From the NCBI GenBank assembly GCA_002368665.1, contig DFEK01000008.1:350994-414993 (forward strand): a stretch of DNA of 64,000 bases, given 5' to 3'. This document shows positions 58,050-64,000 of this stretch, piece by piece. Position 1 is the stretch's first letter. Each line of letters begins with the position of its first letter. Under the pieces are notes generated by a model. That model ran no database searches. It saw only the letters and a program-made list of their open reading frames with translations, and had not been told where the DNA came from. Source of the DNA: Lachnospiraceae bacterium UBA3804 (GTDB lineage Bacteria > Bacillota > Clostridia > Lachnospirales > Lachnospiraceae). The position numbers and the translations under genes are program-made.

Positions 58050-58491
58050 CATTTGCCGCTCGCCCATGGCAGAGTATATTTTTAAGGATATTGTTAAAAA
58101 GGCAAAATTGGACAACTTCATTTATGCGGAGTCTGCGGCGACCTCCACGGAGGAGATCGGGAATCCAGTGTATCCGCCTGCAAGAGATGAATTAAAACGT
58201 CACGGAATTGATTGTAAGGGGCATCATGCAAGGCAGGTGCGTCCGTCGGATTATGACGAGTTTGATTACATCATTGCGATGGAGGATATCCATTATCGCA
58301 TTATGAAGGATCGTTTCTTCGGAGGGAAAGCGGACAAAATCTCGCTTTGTATGGATTATTCTTCCAAGCCGGGAACGCAGATTGACGATCCCTGGTATAC
58401 CCGCGATTTTGTCACGGCGTATAATCAGATTAAAGAAGGCTGTGAAGGTCTTTTGAAACACCTGGTAAACAAATATTATTTGTATAAATAA
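58018..58491 (+). CDS. Low-molecular-weight protein tyrosine phosphatase
   Basis: A 157-residue cytoplasmic phosphatase. The P-loop FVCWGNICRSPMAEYIF has Cys-x5-Arg in the form C-WGNIC-R, with a Trp in place of the more usual Leu/Met/Thr. The general acid lies in the late DDPWYTRDF motif near residue 125, the usual DPW/DPY. The ATG at 58018 is the family start; an in-frame extension from 57937 runs through the attachment site and is rejected. The gene is the target of the element to its left and now relies on a promoter inside or beyond it. The next gene begins 11 bases later. Confidence 0.92.
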   Translation: MIKVLFVCWGNICRSPMAEYIFKDIVKKAKLDNFIYAESAATSTEEIGNPVYPPARDELKRHGIDCKGHHARQVRPSDYDEFDYIIAMEDIHYRIMKDRFFGGKADKISLCMDYSSKPGTQIDDPWYTRDFVTAYNQIKEGCEGLLKHLVNKYYLYK

Positions 58492-58502
58492 GGACGAAGC
58501 CG

Positions 58503-59135
58503 ATGAAAACAAGAGCGCAGGCATTAAAATACGGCCTTTCTTTTCCGGACACCTATCAGGATGCGCCTTTTCACGATGATAACTGGCAGCTGGTCCGTTA
58601 TAAAGGCAATGACAAAGCATTTCTATGGACATATGAGCTGGATGGTTTCATTTGTCTGAATGTGAAAATGGACCCGGATAAGGCCTATTTTATCCGTAAA
58701 ATGTACCCTTCCGTTAAACCGGGATATCACCAGAACAAAGAACACTGGAGTACCGTTGTTTTGGACGGAACGGTTCCGGATAATGAAATTAAGATGATGA
58801 TTGCGGAGAGCTACGATTTGATTTCAGATTCTCCGACCAAGCGTATTTATGAAGCGGTGAAAAAAATCCCGAAAGGCATGGTGGCAACCTATAAAACCGT
58901 CGCTGCTGTAGCGGGAGAGCCCAAAATGGCAAGAGCTGTCGGCAACGCACTTCATAAAAATCCCGACCCGGACAACATTCCCTGTTATCGCGTGGTAAAC
59001 TCACAGGGAAGGCTGGCCGATGCGTTTGTATTCGGCGGAATCAATGTGCAGGAGAAGCTTTTGAAAGCGGACGGAATAGAAGTTAGGGATAACCATGTGG
59101 ATTTAAAGAAATACGGATGGGACGGGAAACTATGA
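58503..59135 (+). CDS. MmcQ/YjbR domain fused to a methylated-DNA methyltransferase-like domain
   Basis: A 210-residue fusion. Residues 1-110 match the MmcQ/YjbR family (CyaY-like fold, presumed DNA binding): YGLSFPDTYQDAPFHDDNWQ and CLNVKMDPDKAYFIRKMYPS. Residues about 117-195 match the alkyltransferase DNA-binding domain: IYEAVKKIPKGMVATYKTVA, MARAVGNALHKNPDPDNIPC and YRVVNSQGRL. The active cysteine is present, but the usual PCHRV is PCYRV, so repair chemistry may be changed. It may be an alkyltransferase or a damage-binding protein. AAGGACG precedes the ATG, and the stop overlaps a DNA glycosylase gene. Confidence 0.88.
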   Translation: MKTRAQALKYGLSFPDTYQDAPFHDDNWQLVRYKGNDKAFLWTYELDGFICLNVKMDPDKAYFIRKMYPSVKPGYHQNKEHWSTVVLDGTVPDNEIKMMIAESYDLISDSPTKRIYEAVKKIPKGMVATYKTVAAVAGEPKMARAVGNALHKNPDPDNIPCYRVVNSQGRLADAFVFGGINVQEKLLKADGIEVRDNHVDLKKYGWDGKL

Positions 59136-59623
59136 GTAAAAGCGTGCATGTAATTCATCCGTTTCCGCCTCTTTATGATGCGCAGTCAAAGATTCTGATT
59201 CTCGGAAGTTTTCCTTCGGTTAAATCAAGAGAGCAGATGTTTTTCTACGGACACCCGCAGAATCGATTTTGGAGGGTTATTTCGTCGATTTACGGCGAAG
59301 AGGTTCCGCAGACCATCGTAGAGAAGAAAACACTTCTTATGGCGCATAAAATCGCTTTATGGGATGTGATTGCGTCCTGCGACATAGAAGGCTCGTCCGA
59401 TGCAAGTATCCGAAATGCCGTGGCAAACGATTTGTCGATCATCCTGGATTATGCCGATATTCAAAAGATTATCGTAAACGGCAAAACGGCAGAGAAGTAT
59501 TATTTAAAATACACGGCGGACAAAATCGGCCGCCCGGCAATCTGCCTTCCGTCAACCAGTCCCGCAAATGCCGCGTGGAACTTGGAAAAGCTCATTAAAG
59601 CCTGGGAAACAGAACTAAAATAA
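59132..59623 (+). CDS. DNA-deoxyinosine glycosylase (uracil-DNA glycosylase superfamily)
   Basis: A 163-residue UDG-superfamily protein of the hypoxanthine glycosylase group: KILILGSFPSVKSREQMFFY, GHPQNRFWRVIS and the C-terminal CLPSTSPANAAWNLEKLIKA, whose STSPANA loop is typical. It would remove deaminated bases (hypoxanthine, perhaps uracil) from DNA. The ATG overlaps the stop of the alkyltransferase-like gene (ATGA), so the two repair proteins are made together. A strong tRNA promoter begins right after its stop. Confidence 0.88.
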   Translation: MSKSVHVIHPFPPLYDAQSKILILGSFPSVKSREQMFFYGHPQNRFWRVISSIYGEEVPQTIVEKKTLLMAHKIALWDVIASCDIEGSSDASIRNAVANDLSIILDYADIQKIIVNGKTAEKYYLKYTADKIGRPAICLPSTSPANAAWNLEKLIKAWETELK

Positions 59624-59627
59624 ACTG

Positions 59628-59656
59628 TTGACAAAGCGATCGTCAGATGATAAGAT
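59628..59656 (+). promoter_or_regulatory. Promoter of tRNA-Gly
   Basis: Perfect TTGACA (59628-59633), a 17-base spacer and TAAGAT (59651-59656), about 30 bases before the tRNA. Confidence 0.8.
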
Positions 59657-59688
59657 ACTACTTGCGTGTGAGAGAAAACACATTGTAT

Positions 59689-59761
59689 GCGATAGTGGCG
59701 TAGTTGGTAACGCGCGACCTTGCCAAGGTCGAGACCGCGGGTTCGAGCCCCGTCTATCGCT
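59689..59761 (+). tRNA. tRNA-Gly (anticodon GCC)
   Basis: Full cloverleaf: acceptor GCGATAG/CTATCGC, D arm from GCG to CGC, anticodon stem CGACC/GGTCG with loop TTGCCAA (anticodon GCC, glycine), T arm GCGGG-TTCGAGC-CCCGT (one G-T pair). Discriminator base T; CCA is not encoded. It has its own promoter and terminator. Confidence 0.97.
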
Positions 59762-59769
59762 CGCCTGAG

Positions 59770-59804
59770 AGCCCCGTAAACACTGAGTTTGCGGGGCTTT
59801 TTAT
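59770..59804 (+). terminator. Terminator of tRNA-Gly
   Basis: AGCCCCGTAAAC, loop ACTGA, GTTTGCGGGGCT, then TTTTATTTG. A 12-bp stem. Confidence 0.92.
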
Positions 59805-59841
59805 TTGTCAATTGTCGTCAGTTTAACTACAAGTGTTCAAT

Positions 59842-59875
59842 TTGAAATTGCAATTTAAGTATAGTATGATACTAT
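59842..59875 (+). promoter_or_regulatory. Promoter with palindrome before the YghO-like gene
   Basis: TTGAAA (59842-59847), a 17-base spacer and TATGAT (59865-59870). The palindrome ATAGTAT-G-ATACTAT (59861-59875) covers the -10 box and could bind a regulator. Confidence 0.5.
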
Positions 59876-59919
59876 AAATTTACTTGTATTTATAAAGTGA
59901 CAGTGTGCAGAGGGGATAA

Positions 59920-61032
59920 ATGGTACGAGAACTCAAACAATCGGAAATAACGGCTTTTATTGATTTCGGAGACCGAATTTATTTGAATGATCCGAATTAT
60001 ACTCCTTTTATGCGTGGATCTTTGAAAAAAACCATCCGGAAACTGGTTTTTGAGGATCAAAAATATAAGGCTTTGGTCAGTGTGGACGAAGCCGGTAATA
60101 TCCTTGGCAGAATTCTTTTGACCAAAGGAAAGAGCAAACAGTTAAAATCAGACCGTTGCGGATTCTTCTCACATTTTGAAGTTATCGACGATTTTGATGC
60201 ATTTCGGGAACTTATGGCTTATGCCGAAGAAACGGTAAAATCCATGGACTGCAAGTATCTGGTCGGAAGTTTTTTTCTGGATGATCCGGATGACAGAAGA
60301 GGCATTGCGGTTTCGGGCTTTGAGTATCCTTCGATGATTCTGACTTCCTATAATCCGCCGTATTACGGCAAATTCTTTGAACGTGCGGAGTATTTAAAAC
60401 TGACGGATACGTTTGAATATAAAGCGAAAATAGATCCGAAGAAGATGGAATTAATTGAAAAATGTGCAACCAGAGCACTGGAACGGAACAATTTATACGT
60501 TTCCCCAATTGATCTGAAGAATATCGAAAGGGAAATTAAGGATGTGCATGAGATTATGACACGTGCTTCCACTGCGGCAATTTTTGAGGAGGTTCCTTCC
60601 GAGGATGAAATCAGACATATTTTTGAAGACTGGAAAAGTTTCATACATCCGGATTTTGCACCGGTTGTAAGAAGAAAAGAGGATGACAGCCCGGTTGGTT
60701 TTACTCTTTCGATTCCCGATTACAACGAACTGATTCGTAAAATGAACGGACGAATCAATCCGAAATCGCTGTTTGTTTACCTGACGCAGAAAAATAAAAT
60801 CTATGGTCTTCGCGGCATGCTTCAGTTCGTTGTTCCCGAGTATCAGAGGAAAGGTGTTATTCTGGTATTGTATCATGAGACGAAAAAAGCGATGGATAAG
60901 CATCATATTCAAAGAATGACACTCGGAACAATCACCGAAATGAATGCGAGTTCAAACGGAGTCATACAGTCTGCCGGCGGAGAATTATCCCGTATTTACC
61001 GCGTGTATTACAAGGAATTGGATGAAAAATAA
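59920..61032 (+). CDS. YghO-like acyltransferase-fold protein
   Basis: A 370-residue soluble protein resembling YghO-type GNAT-fold proteins: an N-terminal IDFGDRIYLNDPNYTPFMRG segment, FFLDDPDDRRGIAVSGFEYP and a YNPPYYGKFFERAEYLKLTD motif in the middle, then a C-terminal GNAT-like half with FVVPEYQRKGVILVLYHETK. The YNPPYY motif is characteristic of the group. Its reaction is unknown; N-acyltransferase activity is presumed from the fold. AGAGGGGAT precedes the ATG, and it has its own promoter with a palindromic -10 region. Confidence 0.8.
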   Translation: MVRELKQSEITAFIDFGDRIYLNDPNYTPFMRGSLKKTIRKLVFEDQKYKALVSVDEAGNILGRILLTKGKSKQLKSDRCGFFSHFEVIDDFDAFRELMAYAEETVKSMDCKYLVGSFFLDDPDDRRGIAVSGFEYPSMILTSYNPPYYGKFFERAEYLKLTDTFEYKAKIDPKKMELIEKCATRALERNNLYVSPIDLKNIEREIKDVHEIMTRASTAAIFEEVPSEDEIRHIFEDWKSFIHPDFAPVVRRKEDDSPVGFTLSIPDYNELIRKMNGRINPKSLFVYLTQKNKIYGLRGMLQFVVPEYQRKGVILVLYHETKKAMDKHHIQRMTLGTITEMNASSNGVIQSAGGELSRIYRVYYKELDEK

Positions 61033-61052
61033 ACCGGGGAGATTAACATTCA

Positions 61053-62237
61053 ATGGTTCTTACAATAATTGATATTATTTTTGTTTTTCTTATGTCTTTT
61101 CTGATTTTGAAATTCAGCAGGACAAAGGCAGTCTCTTTTCTGGGAACGGTAGGAACCGCATATGTTATCGGAATATTGTATTCCATCATCGTTTTCGCTT
61201 TAAGGAAAGCCGGAATCTTTGAATCCCGTGATACCACGGCTTTGGAACTGCTGGGCTATCTGGGGATTGCCGTCGGAATTCCGCTCTTATTGTTTTCGAG
61301 TAATATCAAATATGTTTTTAAATTATCGGGGAGAGTTTTTCTAGCATACATGCTCTTAATTGTTTCTGCGGTTATCGTCAGCATTGTATGGTTTCTTCTC
61401 TACACACGTAAAATTACGGACGGGGACATCCTGACGGGAATGGCTGTCGGATTGTATTCCGGTGGAACGGTAAATTTAAATGCCGTGGCCGGTTTCTTCC
61501 GTCTGGATCAGCAGACGATATTTATGGCAAATCTCTCGGATATGATTTTCGGAGGAATATTTTATGTATTTCTGCTTTTCTTAGCAAAGCCGTTTACGGG
61601 ATTGTTTTTAAAAAAGGGTCAAAAAGAAGAAATCCTTCCGGACATAGAACTTTCGGCAGAAGATGAAGTTGGAAAGTTCAATATTAAAAGCCCCGGAGTA
61701 ATCAGAAATTTCTTTATATCCATATTGATTGTTGTAATATCCGCAGGGGTCGGGTTTGTTATTTTTCTTTTGAAGGGGCAAAAGGAAGGGACACTGATTG
61801 ACTGCCTTCTTCCGGCAATCCTTATCGGTACTGCAATTTTGGGACTGGCAGCTTCCTTTATTCCGAAAGTCAATTCCGTGAAAGAAAACGGCACTATGGG
61901 GCAGTTCTTTGTAACCGTATTCTGCTGCGCGGTGGCTTCCATGTTTGATTTTACGAATTTCGGCGTCGTAACATTGAAACTGTTTATTCTGTATTCGGGA
62001 ATAACCGTCAGCATTTTTCTGATTCATTTATTGCTCTGCCGACTGTTTAAGATTGATTCCGAAACGATGATTGTCACATCGACGGCGGGTATATACGGTC
62101 CTGCCTTTATTCCCGGTGTTACCAGGGCGATAAATGCGGAATACCTTCTTGCGGGAGGCCTGATAACAGGATCTTTAGGATATGCAATCGGAACATTTCT
62201 CGGAATTCTGGTTGTTTGGATTTGCCGGATATTTTAG
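61053..62237 (+). CDS. DUF819-family membrane protein
   Basis: A 394-residue integral membrane protein with about ten or eleven helices, DUF819 (YjcL-like). Features are FLGTVGTAYVIGILYSIIVF, ELLGYLGIAVGIPLLLFSSN near residue 68, GMAVGLYSGGTVNLNAVAGF near 130, and MIVTSTAGIYGPAFIPGVTR near 340. The GTVN and ASTAGIYGP-type stretches suggest a transporter resembling the glutamate/bile-acid type superfamily. Substrate is unknown. GGGGAG is 11 bases before the ATG. Confidence 0.85.
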   Translation: MVLTIIDIIFVFLMSFLILKFSRTKAVSFLGTVGTAYVIGILYSIIVFALRKAGIFESRDTTALELLGYLGIAVGIPLLLFSSNIKYVFKLSGRVFLAYMLLIVSAVIVSIVWFLLYTRKITDGDILTGMAVGLYSGGTVNLNAVAGFFRLDQQTIFMANLSDMIFGGIFYVFLLFLAKPFTGLFLKKGQKEEILPDIELSAEDEVGKFNIKSPGVIRNFFISILIVVISAGVGFVIFLLKGQKEGTLIDCLLPAILIGTAILGLAASFIPKVNSVKENGTMGQFFVTVFCCAVASMFDFTNFGVVTLKLFILYSGITVSIFLIHLLLCRLFKIDSETMIVTSTAGIYGPAFIPGVTRAINAEYLLAGGLITGSLGYAIGTFLGILVVWICRIF

Positions 62238-62304
62238 ATATTCACCGGACATATTTTTGTGTATTAAAAAATTTTTAGAAAAAAATGTTGACAAGGGAAA
62301 TACA

Positions 62305-62784
62305 ATGCAGCAATTTTCTTATAAACAATTAGAAGATGAATCATTTTGTGTAACCGGCTATGAAGGTGACGAGGCGGAAGTGGTAATCCCTTCCGTAATC
62401 GGCGGACAGCCGGTTACGATGTTATTTGACAATATCTTCAAAGGGCATACGGAAATCACATCCGTAACCATTCCCGATACAGTCAATTTCCTTGGTGGAT
62501 TCGTTTTTGACGGATGCACAAATCTTCGTCAGATCAATTTGCCGTCTTCGTTAGTCGATATTTGGCAGTATGCTTTTGTGCGCAGTTCATTTGAGGAACT
62601 CACGATTCCGGACGGGGTAAAATACATTCCTCCGTTTGCATTTAAGGACTGTAAATCACTTCGCAAAATCCACTTCGGAAAAAGCCTTGAGAAAGTGTAC
62701 GGTATGGCATTCCAGGGCTGTGATATGCTGGAGCGACCGGAATTTGACGAAAAAGTTGATGTGAGTCCAAAGGCGTTTGAATAA
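62305..62784 (+). CDS. BspA-type leucine-rich-repeat protein
   Basis: A 159-residue soluble protein with BspA-type (LRR_5) repeats: VVIPSVIGGQPVTMLFDNIF, ITSVTIPDTVNFLGGFVFDG, LRQINLPSSLVDIWQYAF and LRKIHFGKSLEKVYGMAFQG. There is no signal peptide, unlike surface BspA proteins, so it is likely cytoplasmic and may bind proteins. The ATG at 62305 has AAGGGA 7 bases upstream; the longer reading back to 62182 overlaps the DUF819 gene. No partner is evident. Confidence 0.78.
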   Translation: MQQFSYKQLEDESFCVTGYEGDEAEVVIPSVIGGQPVTMLFDNIFKGHTEITSVTIPDTVNFLGGFVFDGCTNLRQINLPSSLVDIWQYAFVRSSFEELTIPDGVKYIPPFAFKDCKSLRKIHFGKSLEKVYGMAFQGCDMLERPEFDEKVDVSPKAFE

Positions 62785-62829
62785 TACGGCGAAAAAATGT
62801 AATCAGAGCACACTTTTTCCGACGAAAAA

Positions 62830-63513
62830 ATGCTGACCGGATCGCGTTTTTCTTATATAATTCAGACAGATAATCAATTGGATAGTAAAATAGTAAACGC
62901 GGTAAATAATAGGGCGGGTGACATCAATGAAACGACTTGGCAATCTCTTCCGATGCAGTTAGCGAAAGAGAATAAGAAATTCTTTTTCGGACAAGTGAAA
63001 GAGGGAGCAAGACAGAAAGATTTTGAGGAAGCGATACAATGGCTTGTTGATGCCGGTCTGGTATATAAAGTGAACAAGGTACAAAAGCCGGCGATGCCAT
63101 TAAAATCCTATGTTGATTTCTCATCATTCAAATTGTTTCTGATCGATGTCGGATTGCTGGGGGCTTTGAGCGAATTGGACATAGAGAGTGTAATACAGGG
63201 AAATGATCTTTTTGTTGAATTCAAAGGAGCATTAATTGAACAATATGTACTTGAGCAGCTGGTGTCGGATACGCAATACACGCCATATTATTATTCCGGA
63301 GAAAAATCAACTTATGAGACGGATTTTCTTATTCAGAAAAGCAAAGATGTAGTTCCGATAGAAGTAAAAGCAGAAACAAATCTCAAATCGAAATCCCTGC
63401 GTGCGTATTATGATAAGTTTTTACCGGCATTGGCTTTGCGGGTATCTTCATCCGATTACATAGATCAGGGCTGGATGAAAAATATTCCTTTATGGTGCGT
63501 TTCCGCAATATGA
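62830..63513 (+). pseudogene. Truncated AAA_14/DUF4143 ATPase, C-terminal part only
   Basis: About 190 recognisable residues from TWQSLPMQLAKENKKFFFGQ onward match the C-terminal DUF4143 part of large AAA_14 proteins: FEEAIQWLVDAGLVYKVNKV, FKLFLIDVGLLGALSELD, FVEFKGALIEQYVLEQLVSD and a PD-(D/E)xK-like end ETDFLIQKSKDVVPIEVKAE. The ATPase domain of about 200 residues that should precede it is missing. The first 35 codons of the open frame look unrelated, so this is a deletion remnant; a short protein may still be made. Full-length relatives act as mobile or toxin-antitoxin-like ATPases. Confidence 0.75.
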
Positions 63514-63756
63514 GGAAGATGGTATAAGCACTTTGCAAAGAAAAGACATCCGGATTTGCAGTAAATCAACACAGTAGCCGCATAACTGACAAACAAGGGT
63601 CAGGTATTTGTTCCGGGCTCTTTTTGCGGGAGATCATATTCTGGTGGAGAATACATTGATAAATGCGGTATAATATAATTGCGTCTGTTTAATAGAACGA
63701 TTATATTTCAGTTTTATAGACGATGGCAAATATCGAATTTGTAGGGGGGTATAGTG

Positions 63757-64000
63757 ATGTGGTTTTGGTTAGCACTCGGTTCAGCAGTCTTTGCTGCACT
63801 GACATCAATACTGGCAAAAGTTGGAATTGAAGGAGTCGAATCCAATCTTGCTACGGCTATACGCACGATGGTAGTTGTTATAATGGCTTGGGGAATGGTA
63901 TTTATTACGCATCAGCAAGGCGGTATCAGAGCAATCAGTCAGAAAAGCTGGATTTTCCTGATCCTGTCCGGGCTAGCAACGGGAGCTTCATGGCTATGCT
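63757..64000 (+). CDS. EamA/DMT-family transporter, N-terminal part (cut by window edge)
   Basis: The first 81 codons of a membrane protein starting MWFWLALGSAVFAALTSILA and continuing KVGIEGVESNLATAIRTMVV, ISQKSWIFLILSGLATGASW. The LARVG-like first helix and ATAIRT spacing are typical of EamA drug/metabolite transporters, which export amino acids or other metabolites. A GGGGGG ribosome site lies 7-8 bases before the ATG. A TATAAT at 63669-63674 could be its promoter, though no -35 box is convincing. Confidence 0.85.
   Translation, partial: MWFWLALGSAVFAALTSILAKVGIEGVESNLATAIRTMVVVIMAWGMVFITHQQGGIRAISQKSWIFLILSGLATGASWLC

Noticed and set aside
63657..63674. TTGATA/TATAAT as promoter of the EamA gene
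   Set aside because: The two boxes are only 6 bases apart; TATAAT alone is not enough to call it.

Overview
The window looks like chromosome from an anaerobic Clostridia-class Firmicute, most plausibly a Lachnospiraceae member. The basis is gene content and order: trmK-nif3, infC-rpmI-rplT with an L20-type leader and a non-AUG infC start, class A RNase P RNA, [FeFe]-hydrogenase maturases HydG and HydF with a TM1266-type regulator, indolepyruvate:ferredoxin oxidoreductase, a flavodiiron protein with fused rubredoxin, and strong AGGAGG-type ribosome binding sites. The genus cannot be fixed from the sequence. Most of the window is ordinary, densely packed, mostly plus-strand housekeeping DNA.

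Layout. 1-4.3 kb: end of trmK, nif3, a TGS-domain nucleoside kinase, a minus-strand DUF2975/XRE pair and rnpB. 4.3-8.6 kb: iorA-iorB, an aryl-acetate CoA ligase and an ACT protein (aromatic 2-oxo acid fermentation). 8.8-14.1 kb: LRR lipoprotein, PcrA-type helicase, a Y-family polymerase and a YolD-like partner. 14.1-16.4 kb: hydrolase, then the attenuated infC operon. 16.4-21.1 kb: PepD-like dipeptidase, an unusual symporter with an N-terminal GHKL-like domain, and an NhaC-type antiporter. 21.2-32.6 kb: purC, hydrogenase regulator, acyl-CoA synthetase, thioredoxin, hydG, hydF, a YqeK-phosphatase fusion and the flavodiiron protein. 32.6-40.8 kb: accessory genes (several GNATs, a nitroreductase bracketed by inverted repeats, VOC, radical SAM, paired chromate transporters). 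40.9-44.8 kb: a GntR-controlled ABC operon. 45.0-47.5 kb: a two-component system. 47.5-48.1 kb: an MNT/HEPN toxin-antitoxin remnant. 49.1-53.5 kb: BlaI, a BlaR1-like protease with an RCC1-type extracellular part, and a GH25 lysozyme.

The most interesting region is 53.56-58.05 kb. A 46-bp sequence spanning the 5' end of a low-molecular-weight tyrosine phosphatase gene occurs twice (3 mismatches) as direct repeats around about 4.4 kb of foreign-looking DNA. Inside are an AlbA/Schlafen-type ATP-binding regulator, a 584-residue protein of unrecognised family that ends in a HEPN ribonuclease motif (RNYIIH), and the C-terminal half of a Tn916-type tyrosine recombinase. Repeated TTTACACC sites lie beside both ends. 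I read this as a decayed integrative element with attL and attR intact, carrying a candidate anti-phage or toxin gene. The rest of the window holds DNA repair genes, one tRNA-Gly, membrane proteins, a truncated DUF4143 gene and the start of an EamA transporter.
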